The notes under the pieces are model-generated. The model worked only from the letters and a program-made list of their open reading frames with translations. It was not told where the DNA came from and ran no database searches. A stretch of 64,000 nucleotides of DNA from Lolium rigidum (Eukaryota; Streptophyta; Magnoliopsida; Poales; Poaceae), in the NCBI RefSeq assembly GCF_022539505.1, contig NC_061509.1:208840254-208904253 (forward strand), in the 5' to 3' direction. Position numbers and translations under genes: made by a program. Below are positions 21,687 to 34,039 of this stretch, piece by piece (the stretch's first letter is position 1; the number at the start of each line of letters is the position of its first letter).

Positions 21687-23287
21687 TGTTGGCGTGGTAG
21701 TTGACACACGTCTGTTGGGAACCCCAAGAGGAAGGTGTGATGCGTACAATAGCGAGTTTTCCCTCAGTATGAAACCAAGGTTATCGAACCAGTAGGAGTC
21801 AAGGAACACGTGAAGGTTGTTGGTGACGGAGTGTAGTGCGGCGCAACACCAGAGATTTCGACGCCAACGTGGAACCTGCACAACACAATCACAATACTTT
21901 GCCCCAACTTAACAGTGAGGTTGTCAATCTCACTGGCTTGCTGTAAACAAAGGATTAAACGTATGGTGTGGAAAATGATGTTTGTTTGCGAAGAAAAGTA
22001 AAGAACAGAGTTTGCAGTAGATTGTATTTCAGATGTAAAAGAATGGACCGGGGTCCACAGTTTACTAGTGGTGTCTCTCCCATAAGATAAATAGCATGTT
22101 GGGTGAACAAATTACAGTTGGGCAATTGACAAATAGAGAGGGCATAACAATACACATACATATCATGATGACTACTATGAGATTTAATCAGGGCATTACG
22201 ACAAAGTACATAGACCGCTATCCAGCATGCATCTATGCCTAAAAAGTTCACCTTCAGGTTAGTATCCGCACCCCTTCCAGTAAGTTGCAAACAACAGACA
22301 ATTGCATTAAGTATGGTGCGTAATGTAATCAACACAAATATCCTTAGACAAAGCATTGATGTTTTATCCCTAGTGGCAACAACACATCCACAACCTTAGA
22401 ACTTTCTGTCACTGCCCTGCATTCAATGGAGGCATGAACCCACTATCGAGCATAAATACTCCCTCTTGGAGTTACAAGTATCAACTTGGCTAGAGCCTCT
22501 ACTAGCAACGGAGAGCATGCAAGAACATAAACAATATATATATGATAGATTGATAATCAACTTGACATAGTATTCCATATTCATCGGATCTCAACAAACA
22601 CAACATGTAGCATTACAAATAGATGATCTTGATCATGATAGGCAGCTCACAAGATCTAACATGATAGCACAATGAGGAGAAGACAATCATCTAGCTACTG
22701 CTATGGACCCATAGTCCAGGGGTGAACTACTCACACATCAATCCGGAGGCGATCATGGTGATGAAGAGTCCTTCGGGAGATGCTTCCCCTCTCCGGCAGG
22801 GTGCCGGAGGCGATCTCCTGAATCCCCCGAGGTGTTTGGCGGCGGCGACGTCTCTGGAAGGTTTTTCGTATCGTGGCTCTCGGTACAGGGGTTTTCGCGA
22901 CGAAGGCTATAAGTAGGCGGAAGGCCAGAGTCGGAGGGATGACGAGGGGCCCACACCGTAGGGCAGCGCGGGCCCCCCTCTGGCCGTGCGTCCCTATGGT
23001 GGCGGCGCCTCGTCGCCCCACTTCGTATCCCTTTCGGTCTTCTGGAAGCTTCGTGGAAAAATAAGACCCTGGGCGTTGATTTCGTCCAATTCCGAGAATA
23101 TTTCCTTTGTAGGATTTCTGAAACCAAAAACAGCTAGAAAACAAAGAATCGGCTCTTTCGGCATCTCGTCAATAGGTTATTGCCGGAAAATGCATAATAA
23201 TGACATAAAGTGTGTATAAAACATGTGAGTATCATCATAAAAGTAGCATGCAACATATGAAATTATAGATACGTTTGAGACGTATCA
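21687..23287 (-). repeat. 3' LTR of element A (complete, 1601 bp)
   Basis: It runs TGTTGG..GTATCA and is clearly homologous to the LTRs of element C, but diverged. Positions 22505-23287 are also represented at the right end of the nest (48071-48852). Confidence 0.8.
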
Positions 23288-25898
23288 AGCATCCCCAAGA
23301 TTAGTTCCTACTCGCCCTCGAGTAGGTAAACGATAACAAGGATAATTTCTGAAGTGACATGCTATCATAATCTTTATCAATACTATTGTAAAGCATATGA
23401 GATGAATGCAGTGATTCGAAGCAATGATAAAGACAATGAATAAATAACTGAATCATATAGCAAAGACTTTTCATGAATAGTACTTTCAAGACAAACATCA
23501 ATAAGACTTGCATAAGAGTTAACTCATAAAGCAATAAATTCTTAGTAGAAAATTTTGAAGCAACACAAAGGAAGATATAAGTTTCAGCGGTTGCTTTCAA
23601 CTTCAACATGTATATCTCATGGATAATTGTCAACGCAAACTAATATGATGAATGCAAATAAGCAAGCATGTAGGAATCAATGCACACAGTTGACACAAGT
23701 GTTTGCTTCTAAGATAGAAAGAAGTAGGTAAACTGACTCAACATAAAGTAAAAGAAAGGCCCTTCGCAGAGGGAAGCATGGATTACTATTTTTGTGCTAG
23801 AGCTTTTCATTTTGAAAACATAGAAACAATTTTGTCAACGGTAGTAATAAATCATATGTATTATGTATAAGACATCTTATAAGTTGCAAGCCTCATGCAT
23901 AGATTACCAATAGTGCTCGCACCTTGTCCTAATTAGCTTAGATTTACATGGATTATCATTGCATAACATATGTTTCAACCAAGTGTCACAAAGGGGTACC
24001 TCTATGCCGCCTGTACAAAGGTCTAAGGAGAAAGATCGCATTTGATTTCTCGTTTTTGATTATTCTCAACTTAGACATACATACCGGGACAACATAGATA
24101 ACAGGTAATGGACTCCTCTTTAATGCATAAGCATTCAACAACAGGTAATATTCTCATAAGAGATTGAGGATTGATGTCCAAACTGAAACCTCCACCATGA
24201 TTCATGGTTTTAGTTAGAGGCCCAATGTTCTTCTCTAACAATATGCATACTCAAACCATTTGATCATGATAAATCACCCTTACTTCAGACAAGACGAACA
24301 TGCATAGCAACTCACATGATATTCAACAAAGGTATAATAGTTGGTGGCGTCCTCAGAAACATGGTTACCGCTCAACAAGCAACTTATAAGAAATAAGATA
24401 CATAAGCTACATATTCTTCACCACAATAGTTTTTAAGGCTATTTTCCCATGAGCTATATATTGCAAAGACAAAGAATAGAATTTTAAAGGTAGCACTCAA
24501 GTAATTTACTTTGGAATGGCAGAGAAATACCATGTAGTAGGTAAGTATGGTGGACACAAATGGCATAGTTTTTGGCTCAAGGATTTGGATGAACGAGAAG
24601 AATTCCTCTCAATACAAGGCTTAGGCTAGCAAGGTTGTTTGAAGCAAACTCAAGTATAAACCGGTACAACAAAACTTACATAAGAACATATTGCAAGCAT
24701 TATAAGACTCTACACTGTCTTCCTTGTTGTTCAAACACCTCACCAGAAAATATCTAGACTCTAGAGAGACCAATCATGCAAACCAAATTTTAAAAAGCTC
24801 TATGTAGTTCTTCATTAATTGGTGCAAAGTACATGATGCAAGAGCTTAAACATGATCTATATGAGCACAACAATTGCCAAGTATCAAATTATTTAAGACA
24901 TTATACCAATTACCACATGAAGCATTTTCTCGTTTCCAACCATATAACAATGAACGAAGCAGTTTCAACCTTCGCCATGAACATCAAAAAATAAAGCTAA
25001 GAACACATGTGTTCATATGCAACAGCGGAGCGTGTCTCTCTCCCAAACAAGGAATGCTAGGATCTGATTTTATTCAAACAAAAACAAAAATAAAAACAAA
25101 CAGACGCTCCAAGTAAAGCACATAAGATGTGACGGAATAAAAATATAGTTTCACTAGAGGTGACCTGATAAGTTGTCGATGAAGAAGGGATGCCTTGGGC
25201 ATCCCCAAGCTTAGATGCTTGAGTCTTCTTAAAATATGCAGGGATGAACCACGGGGGCATCCCCAAGCTTAGACTTTTCACTCTTCTTGATCATATTGTA
25301 TCATCCTCCTCTCTTGACCCTTGAAAACTTCCTCCACACCAAACTCAAAACAAACTCATTAGAGCATAATCAAAAATTCACATATTCAGAGGTGACATAA
25401 TCATTCTTAACACTTCTGGACATTGCACAAAGCTACTGAAAGTTAATGGAACAAAGAAATCCATCAAACATAGCAAAACAGGCAATGCGAAATAAAAGGC
25501 AGAATCTGTCAAAACAGAACAGTTCGTAAAGACGAATTTTTCTGGGGAACTTAACTTGCTCAGATGAAAAAGTTCAAATTGAATGAAAGTTACGTACATA
25601 TCTGAGGATCACGCACGTAAATTGACAGGTTTTTCTGAGTTACCTACAGACGGGGCTGCTAAATTTCGTGACAGCAAGAAATCTGTTTCTGCGCAGTAAT
25701 CCAAATCTAGTATCAACCCTACTACCAAAGACTTTACTTGGCACAACAATGCAATAAAATAAAGATAAGGAGAGGTTGCTACAGTAGTAACAGCTTCCAA
25801 GACTCAAATATAAAACAAAAGTGCAGAAGTAAAATAATGGGTTGTCTCCCATAAGCGCTTTTCTTTAACGCCTTTCAGCTAGGCGCAGAAAGTGTGAA
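23288..25898 (-). other. Non-coding 3' internal region of element A
   Basis: About 2.6 kb without a supported ORF. It is homologous along its length to 34040-36626 of element C (e.g. ggataatttctgaagtg at 23340 and gataatttctgaagtg at 34099; the ggcatccccaagcttag words near 25197 and 35917). The conserved length and sequence suggest that this non-coding block is required in cis. Confidence 0.65.
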
Positions 25899-28016
25899 TC
25901 AAGTATTATCAAGAGATGAAGCATTAACATCGTAATTTGTTCTAATAATAGAATCATAAGGTAACTTTATTCTCTTTCTAGGGAAGTGTGCCATACCTTT
26001 CTTGAGAGGAAATTGATACTTAATATTACCTTCTTTCATATCAATAATAGCACCAACAGTTCGAACAAAAGGTCTTCCCAATATAATGGGACAAGATGCA
26101 TTGCATTCAATATCCAAGACAACAAAATCAACGGGGACAAGGTTATTGTTAACCATAATGCGAACATTATCAATCCTCCCCAAAGGTTTCTTTATAGCAT
26201 TATCAGCAAGATTAACATCCAAATAACAATTTTTCAATGGTGGCAAGTCAAGCATATCATAGATTTTCTTAGGCATAACAGAAATACTTGCACCAAGATC
26301 ACATAAAGCATTACAATCAAAATCATTGACCTTCATCTTAATGATGGGCTCCCAACCATCTTCTAGCTTCCTAGGAATAGAAGTTTCAAGTTTTAGTTTA
26401 TCCTCTCTACCTTTTATGAGAGCATTTGTAATATGTTTTGTAAAGGCCAAATTTATAGCACTAGCATTGGGACTTCTAGCAAGTTTTTGTAAGAACTTTA
26501 TAACTTCAGAGATGTGACAATCATCAAAATATAAACCATTATGATCTACAGCAATGGGATCATTGTCCCCAATATTTTGAAAAATTTCAGCAGTTTTATC
26601 ACAAACAGTTTCAGCAGTCTTAGCAATTTCAGCAGTTTCAGGCAGTTTTGCACGCTTTGCACTAGGAGTAGAACCATTGCCAACACCAATTATTTTACCA
26701 TTGATAGTAGGAGGTTTAGCAACATGTGAAACATCATCATTACTAGTGGTGGTAATAGTCCAAACTTTAGCTACATTATTCTCTTTAGCTAGTTTTTCTT
26801 CTCTTTCCCACCTAGCATGCAATTCAGCCATCAATCTAATATTCTCATTAATTCGAACTTGGATGGCGTTTGCTGTAGAAAATGACTTAATATCTTTATC
26901 TTCTTTAGGCATAACTTTCAATTTTAAAAGATCAACATCAGAGGCAAGACTATCAACCTTAGAAGCAAGAACATCAATTTTATCAAGCTTTTCTTCAACA
27001 GATTTGTTAAAAGCAGTTTGTGTACTAATAAATTCTTTAAGCATGGCTTCAAGACCAGGGGGTATACTCCTATTATTGTTGTAAGAATTCCCATAAGAAT
27101 TACCATAACCATTACCATTATTAGAAGGATATGGCCTATAGTTGTTACTAGAATTATTCCTATAAGCATTGTTGTGGAAATTATTATTTTTAATGAAGTT
27201 CACATCAACATGTTCTTCTTGAGCAACCAATGAAGCTAAAGGAACATTATTAGGATCAACATTAGATCTACCATTCACAAGCATAGACATAATAGCATCA
27301 ATCTTATCACTCAAGGAGGAGGTTTCTTCAACAGAATTTACCTTCTTACCTTGTGGAGCTCTTTCCGTGTGCCATTCAGAGTAATTTATCATCATATCAT
27401 CAAGAAGCTTTGTTGCCGCCCCCAAAGTAATGGACATAAAGGTACCTCCAGCAGCTGAATCCAATAGGTTTCGCGAAGAAAAATTCAATCCTGCATAGAA
27501 GGTTTGGATGATCATCCAAGTAGTTAGTCCATGGGTAGGGCAATTCTTCACCAAAGATTTCATTTTCTCCCATGCTTGAGCAACATGTTCATTATCCAAT
27601 TGCTTAAAATTCATTATGCTATTTCTCAAAGATATAATTTTAGCGGGAGGATAATATCTACCAATGAAAGCATCTTTACATTTAGTCCATGAATCAATAC
27701 TATTTTTAGGCAAAGATAGCAACCAATCTTTAGCTCTTCCTCTTAAGGAGAAAGGAAATAATTTTAATTTTATAATGTCACCATCTACATCCTTATACTT
27801 TTGCATTTCACAAAGTTCAACAAAATTATTAAGATGGGCAGCAGCATCATCATAACTAACACCAGAAAATTGCTCTCTCATAACAAGATTTAGTAAAGCA
27901 GGTTTAATTTCAAAAAATTCTGCTGTAGTAGCAGGTGGAGAAATAGGTGTGCATATAAAATCATTATTATTGGTGCTTGTGAAGTCACACAACTTAGTGT
28001 TCTCAGGGGTATTCAT
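25899..28016 (-). CDS. gag-pr: Gag-protease polyprotein of element A (705 aa, intact frame)
   Basis: The frame runs from the ATG at 28016 (MNTPENTKLCDFTSTNNND) to a TGA at 25899. Residues ~60-160 are the retrotransposon gag domain (FSLRGRAKDWLLSLP, then DAFIGRYYPP). Residues ~290-325 are Asn/Tyr-rich and ~340-390 a coiled-coil-like Lys/Asp segment. A retropepsin-like domain starts near 555, with the active-site region CDLGASISVMPKK at 572 onward and the second ILGRPFV motif near 645. The usual active-site triad is Asp-Thr/Ser-Gly; here it is Asp-Leu-Gly at 573-575, which may impair proteolysis. No CCHC zinc knuckle is seen. The frame ends before any reverse transcriptase. It lies about 160 bp downstream of the primer site. 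Confidence 0.85.
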   Translation of the reverse strand: MNTPENTKLCDFTSTNNNDFICTPISPPATTAEFFEIKPALLNLVMREQFSGVSYDDAAAHLNNFVELCEMQKYKDVDGDIIKLKLFPFSLRGRAKDWLLSLPKNSIDSWTKCKDAFIGRYYPPAKIISLRNSIMNFKQLDNEHVAQAWEKMKSLVKNCPTHGLTTWMIIQTFYAGLNFSSRNLLDSAAGGTFMSITLGAATKLLDDMMINYSEWHTERAPQGKKVNSVEETSSLSDKIDAIMSMLVNGRSNVDPNNVPLASLVAQEEHVDVNFIKNNNFHNNAYRNNSSNNYRPYPSNNGNGYGNSYGNSYNNNRSIPPGLEAMLKEFISTQTAFNKSVEEKLDKIDVLASKVDSLASDVDLLKLKVMPKEDKDIKSFSTANAIQVRINENIRLMAELHARWEREEKLAKENNVAKVWTITTTSNDDVSHVAKPPTINGKIIGVGNGSTPSAKRAKLPETAEIAKTAETVCDKTAEIFQNIGDNDPIAVDHNGLYFDDCHISEVIKFLQKLARSPNASAINLAFTKHITNALIKGREDKLKLETSIPRKLEDGWEPIIKMKVNDFDCNALCDLGASISVMPKKIYDMLDLPPLKNCYLDVNLADNAIKKPLGRIDNVRIMVNNNLVPVDFVVLDIECNASCPIILGRPFVRTVGAIIDMKEGNIKYQFPLKKGMAHFPRKRIKLPYDSIIRTNYDVNASSLDNT

Positions 28017-28179
28017 TTTAGAAGTAGTAAATAAAGCAAACTAAATAAAGTAAATCTAGCAACTAATTTTTTTGTATTTTTGATATAGAAAGCAAACAAA
28101 GCAGTAAATAAAGTAAAGCAAGACAAAAACAAAGTAAAGAGATTGGATGTGGAGACTCCCCTTGCAGCGTGTCTTGATC

Positions 28180-28197
28180 TCCCCGGCAACGGCGCCA
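28180..28197 (-). other. Primer-binding site of element A (tRNA-Asp)
   Basis: tccccggcaacggcgcca on the plus strand equals the 3' end of plant tRNA-Asp including CCA. It lies 13 bp from the LTR start at 28211. The same site recurs in the duplicated block at 45364-45381. Confidence 0.85.
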
Positions 28198-28210
28198 GAA
28201 AAATCCTTCC

Positions 28211-28305
28211 TGTTGGCGTGGTAGTTGACACACGTCTGTTGGGAACCCCAAGAGGAAGGTGTGATGCGTACATCGCCGAGTTTTCCTCGCATGAAACCAA
28301 GGTTA
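28211..28305 (-). repeat. Element A 5' LTR, first 95 bp, cut by element B
   Basis: TGTTGGCGTGG..ccaaggtta matches 21687-21781 of the other LTR. Element B begins at the next base. The last five bases, ggtta, would be one arm of B's target duplication; the other arm has been lost by rearrangement. Confidence 0.85.
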
Positions 28306-29471
28306 TGTTATCACCAGAATTTAACCAAGTCTGGAGATGGGCCGTGATTAAATGGGCTTAGAAGATATACATGGAAGATACTCCCGAACCGGCCTTGTAC
28401 AAGAAGTTTGGGCAAGATTGCCCGTGTATCTGTAAATATAGTAGGGTACGTGTCGGTTAGAATTAAGAGATAGAGTTTAGCTCGTACACGGTTGGGTTTA
28501 TTCCCAAGTTAGAGAGTCTACGGACTATAAATATGTATCTAGGGTTATTGAGAAAGGAGAACGATCACGTTCACAACAAATCAATCTAGGCGCATCGCCA
28601 CCCCTTTTTTCGAGGGTTTCTCCCGGGTAAGCAACATGCTGCCTAGATCGCATCTTGTGATCTAGGCAGTATCAGTTTATTCGTTGTTGGTGTTGCTCGT
28701 GCTGAAGCCTTTTTGATGGCGAGCAACACCCTTATCTTAGGTGTTTTGGGGTTGATGACAATGCTTTCACGATGCACTTGTTTAGCTACGCTTCCCCTCG
28801 ATATCTAGCTGCCCTTACACCTATTTTAGGTGTAGGGGCAGCATCTTGCTTGTTCGTTATTTAGTAGATCTAATCCGTTATAGTTGCTCCTTGTTCTTCA
28901 AGGATTGGTTTGATATCCGTATGGTTAGGCCTTATAAACGGGTTGAAGGATCCGGTAGTGCGTAAGGTGTGGTTTATTAAGCTCTAGAGGGATTGTTCCG
29001 GGATCAACTTCACGTTGGTTTTTAGGCCTCTTTAGGGTTGGTTTTCCATCATCTTACGTATCTACTAGGCTCAATTACGCATAGGATGTTCCGATTATAC
29101 GGTGAAAACCCTAGACTATCGTAGATTAGCTTAGCTTGATATCGATAAAGCATGATCCCCATGTCCTTATAAATCTAACATGAACCATGGGGCAATCGGC
29201 TCTTTGAGCCGATCCACGTAACAACTTAAGAGCCGATCGGGGCTCGTATTTAATGTTTACGTGTTTGCCATGCAGGAAACTAGTCGAAGCAATCCATCAC
29301 CTTCCCGACTAGGTATAGGTCAGGTGGCACGCCCTCGTAAGCACCGAGACGCGTGTGCCGGAAGGCATTGCGGGCCGTCGCCCGAGGGACCAGGGTCGCC
29401 CGCAATCCCGGGAGCCTCCCGGCTCTACCGTGTTGCCCGTCGTTGCTCGCCGGTGGGTTTCGACCGCAACA
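28306..29471 (+). repeat. 5' LTR of element B
   Basis: It runs TGTTATCACC..CCGCAACA, 1166 bp. A tataaatatg box at about 28524-28533 is a promoter candidate. Copies occur at 45491-46657 (complete) and 44100-44537 (truncated). A palindromic gatctaggcag / ctgcctagatc pair lies at 28640-28670. Confidence 0.8.
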
Positions 29472-29476
29472 CATTC

Positions 29477-29495
29477 TCGGCACGCCCGGTGGGAC
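29477..29495 (+). other. Primer-binding site candidate of element B
   Basis: tcggcacgcccggtgggac, 5 bp after the LTR end. The duplicate at 46663-46681 reads tggcacgcaccggtgggac. The TGG start is the complement of a tRNA CCA end; I do not identify the tRNA species with certainty. Confidence 0.6.
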
Positions 29496-29529
29496 ACTCT
29501 GCAACAACATCGACGTCCGCGAAGCAACC

Positions 29530-32442
29530 ATGTCAAAAGCTCGCGGAGGAGGTGGTTGGCGAACCGACCACGTACGCAGATCCGCCGAAGAGCGTAAGAA
29601 GAAGTATGATGAGATGAAAGCCATCTTGGAAGCCGATCTCATCGGCTCCTTCGTGAGGACCCGTTCACATGGCGTAAGGTGGAAGGGGTTCTCCCCTGAG
29701 GGCGTTCTTGACGGAGTGGACCTGTCCACCCCTTCGGAGAAACGTACCAGAGCTCTGCGCCAGGAAATCAATTACATGGCGGCTCATTCTCTACACCGCT
29801 ATTCTGAAAGCCTGGTGAATACTTTAGAGCGCGTCGCGGTCCGTGCGGTGCAGGAAATCATGAAGCATCAGTACTCCCCGTCAGGACCTACCCTAGGGAC
29901 TCACCAGGGAGAAGTACCGCTCCAGATCAGGCCACCGCTACCATTCGCGCTTGCAGCACCAGAGCCGTCGGGTTCACCGGCGTACGTCGTCTACAAGGTT
30001 GGAGGCGATCCTAGCGATTGCCAGTTCCTATATGAGCCGCCTAAGGAGATCCCGCATGGATACGTGTGCACATACGTGCCGGACCGCAATGCCTTGGCGC
30101 GCACCGGCCGGATTGCACCAACAGGGATTTCCGGAGCGAGACGCTGACAAGCAAGCATGGTTGGCTAAATATGCTACTGGAACGAGTCATGAGGGCTCGG
30201 TCCCTACAGCTAATACCATGGAACAGATCAGCACCATCTTGAGAGACCAATTCGGCATCTTGCCGAAGAGGAAAACAATCGGCTATTCCAAGCCGTACCC
30301 TGACGAGTATGACCTGATCCCGCTGCCACCCAAGTATCGGCTCCCTGAATTCTCAAAATTCAATGGAGCAGAAGGATCTAGCTCCATAGAGCACGTAAGC
30401 CGATATTTGGCGCAGCTGGGCATGATTTCAGCGTCAGACCAGTTACGTTTGAGGTTTTTCGCACAATCTCTGACGGGATCAGCCTTTGGATGGTACACGT
30501 CGTTGCCACCAAACTCAGTCTGGACGTGGAAGCAAATGGAGGAGCGAGTTTCACGTGCAATATCACTCGAAGCTACCGAGGCCGGCATTGCCGATCTAAC
30601 ACAAGTGCGGCAAAAGCGGGGAGAAATAGTATCCGAATACATCCAACGTTTCGAGATCGTCGGGAACCGATGTTATTCGGTTCGTTTATCCGAGAAGGAA
30701 GTAGTCGATCCGGCGCATCGGGCCTCGCAACGCCGATCAAGGATCCGACTTCCCAAGCGAGTACGGCTCATTGTCGCACATGGTACAGAAACTCACATCG
30801 TATGAGCAGCGGCACCCTGAATTGTACCAGGACAAGTTCAAGCGTCCGGTAGGCCTGGTTGAGATGGAAGAAACTGAAGATCCTGCACCAGACCGAGAGG
30901 TGGCTGTAGCTGAATGGGCTCGGGGGGCAAACCCCGTGTCCTGTAAATGGGTAAAACCACAGGGGCCTGCAAAAGGGTTTGACTTCGATTTGAGCAAAGC
31001 TGAGCAGATTTTCGATCTATTGCTCAAGGAAAAACAACTGAAGTTACCCGACGGCCATAAAATCCCTATAGCACAAGAGCTGAACGGGAGGCCGTACTGA
31101 AAATGGCATCACTCGTTCACCCATACCACCAATGACTGCATGGTGTTTCGGCAGCAGATCCAAATGGCGATAGAACAAGGCCGATTGCTCTTCGGACAGT
31201 TTGCCATGAAAGTGGACACGCATCCGTTCCCTGGCGTCAACATGGTGGAACCTAACCACTCCGCGAGGCATCGACTGGATTTCTCGTTCGATGTTAACAT
31301 GGCAGGGCCTGAGCGCCACCATGGCAAGGATAAAGAGGAAAGCAGTCACTCCCGCAGCAAGGAAAAGGAGGAGGCCGATCCACGCGACCGGCCCCGATAT
31401 GATGACAAGCGGTACCTCACCAAGGAACAAGTGAGAAGCGTGCGATACCAAAAACCACTTTCCACGCATCTCCTCAACAAATATGAGTATCAGTATGACC
31501 GACGTCGGTAGTACGACAGAAACAACGAGAGATACAATCGGTCCGATGAAGATAAAGGAAGGTACCGTCGGCACGACAGAGACAACGAAGGATGCGAGCA
31601 CCGCGCTAAGGGGAGATCAAGGGAGCAGGAAGACATGGACAGACACTGGGACTGTCCCTTCTTTAAACACTGCTGGGACTCAGGGATGAGCCGATTGCCT
31701 ACAATCGACAACTGCCCGGGGTGTAGACGCCGAAAGAAGGATGCAGGGGAAGTTTCAGTTTTCAAGCGTCTAGGACCTCTCTCGCCACAGAAGAAACGTG
31801 CTGAGTCCTCTCAAGATGAAGACTTTGAGGAGTCAGAAGATGAAGAAGAAGATAGGTACCACAGACCAAGGTGGTTCCCCGATGGACTCAACCACTCCCA
31901 AAAGCGTAGGGTTCAGCGACTGCGTAGCTTGGAGCAAGCCGAAGCGCGATACCTGCACACGTTGAGGAAAGCGCGGCCCGATCTGGCCGTGAAAATCCAG
32001 CAGACTTTGGACGAAGAGACTCGTCCACCAAAGAAAGTTTGGCGTCCCAAGCAAGAAAAAGCCGATGTGGGTACATCGGCTGGCACAAACATGGTGTTCT
32101 TCCTTCCATCAGAGTTTCGTGCCCCAGGAACTCAGGAAGTGCCGATAGCACAGTTTGACTGCGGTCCACAAACCGTCATCTTTGAAAAACCACGGGAGAA
32201 GGGCTACAAGCACATGAAGGCCCTGTACCTAAAAGGTTATATCAATGGGCAGCCCGTCGGCAGGATGTTGGTTGACACGGGAGCAGCGGTCAATATAATG
32301 CCATATTCCATGCTACGGCGTTTGGGACGCTCCAGTGCCGATCTGATCAAGACCAACGTCACACTAAACGACTTCAACGGCCAAGCATCAGGGACGCAAG
32401 GTGTCCTGAACGTGGATCTAACCATAGGCCGAAAGACGGTCC
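29530..32442 (+). pseudogene. gag-pr: Gag-protease of element B (broken; interrupted by element C)
   Basis: The ATG at 29530 (MSKARGGGG) starts a frame with VRRSAEERKKKYDEMKAIL. Shifts occur near 30140 and 30545, where the duplicate copy (46715 onward) stays open. The gag core has LPEFSKFNGAEGSSSIEHV, then LRLRFFAQSLTGSAFGWYT. Two in-frame stops (31098-31100, 31509-31511) interrupt the later part, which contains a Cys/His cluster (WDCPFFKHCWDSG..CPGCRRR) and a Lys/Glu-rich spacer. The protease begins near 32215 with the active-site motif MLVDTGAAVNIMP (DTG intact). Element C enters at 32442, and the protease end resumes at 39104. It supplied particle protein and protease of the Tat element. 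Confidence 0.8.
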
Positions 32443-34039
32443 TGATGCGTGTAGTTGACACGTCCGTTGGGAACCCCAAGAGGAAGGTGTGATGCGCACA
32501 GCGGCAAGTTTCCCTCAGTAAGAAACCAAGGTTTAATCGAACCAGTAGGAGTCAAGAAGCACGTTGAAGGTTGATGGCGGCGGGATGTAGTGCGGCGCAA
32601 CACCGGAGATTCCGGCGCCAACGTGGAACCTGCACAACACAACCAAAGTACTTTGCCCCAACGAAACGGTGAGGTTGTCAATCTCACCGGCTTGCCGTAA
32701 CAAAGGGTTAACCGTATTGTGTGGAATATGATTGTTTGCAGAGAAAACAAGTAAAACAAGTATTGCAAGCAGATTTGTATTTCAGTATTAAAAGAATGGA
32801 CCGGGGTCCACAGCTCACTAGAGGTGTCTCTCCCATAAGATAAAAGCATGTTGGGTGAACAAATTACAGTCGGGCAATTGACAAATAGAGAGGGCATAAC
32901 AATGCACATACATGACATGATAAGTATAGTGAGATTTAATTGGGCATTACGACAAAGTACATAGACCGCCATCCAACTCGCATCTATGCCTAAAAGTCCA
33001 CCTTCGAGTTATCGTCCGAACCCCTTCCAAGTATTAAGTTGCAAAGCAACGGACAATTGCATTAAGTATGGTGCGTAATGTAATCAACAACTACATCCTC
33101 GGACATAGCGCCAATGTTTTATCCCTAGTGGCAACAAGCACAACACAACCTTAGAACTTTCTCGTCACCGTCCTGGTGTCAATGCGAGCATGAACCCACT
33201 ATCGAGCATAAATACTCCCTCTTGGAGTTAAAAGCAAAAACTTGGCCAGAGCCTCTACTAGTAACGGAGAGCATGCAAGATCATAAACAACACATATGTA
33301 ATAACTTGATAATTAACATAACATGGTATTCTCTATCCATCGGATCCCGACAAACACAACATAGAGTATTACAGATAGATGATCTTGATCATGTTAGGCA
33401 GCTCACAAGATCCAACAATGAAGCACAATGAGGAGAAGGCAACCAGCTAGCTACTGCTATGGACCCATAGTCCAGGGGTGAACTACTCACTCATCACTCC
33501 GGAGGCGACCATGGCGGTGTAGAGTCCTCCGGGAGATGAATCCCCTCTCCGGCGGTGGTGCCGGAGGAGATCTCCGTAATCCCCCGAGATGGGATCGGCG
33601 GCGGCGGCGTCTCGCAAGGTTTTCCGTATCGTGGTTTTTCGCATCGGGGTTTCGCGACGGAGGCTTTAAGTAGGCGGAAGGGCGAGTCGGGGGCCTGACG
33701 AGGGGCCCACACCATAGGGCGGCGCGAGCCCCCCCTGGCCGCGCCGCCTTGTGGTGTCGCCACCTCGTGGACCCACTTCGTATGCTCTTCGGTCTTCTGG
33801 AAGGTTCGTGGCAAAATAGGCCCCTGGGTCTTCGTTTCGTCCAATTCCGAGAATATTTCGTTACTAGGATTTCTGAAACCAAAAACAGCAGAAAACGAGA
33901 ACCGGCACTTCGGCATCTTGTTAATAGGTTAGTTCCGTAAAATGCACGAATATGACATAAAGTGTGCATAAAACATGTAGGTATCATCAATAATATGGCA
34001 TAGAACATAAGAAATTATCGATACGTCGGAGACATATCA
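32443..34039 (-). repeat. 3' LTR of element C (1597 bp)
   Basis: TGATGCGTGTAGTTGACACG to GACATATCA. The terminal 'gacatatca' differs from 'gacgtatca' of the other LTR by one base. Confidence 0.9.

Noticed and set aside
23288..25898. Possible hidden pol gene in element A
   Set aside because: No reverse transcriptase, RNase H or integrase motif in any of the six frames; conserved with element C only as non-coding DNA.
29280..29771. 163-codon minus-strand frame over the element B LTR and gag start
   Set aside because: It spans an LTR end and the primer site antisense and has no recognisable motif; the plus-strand gag frame explains the region.
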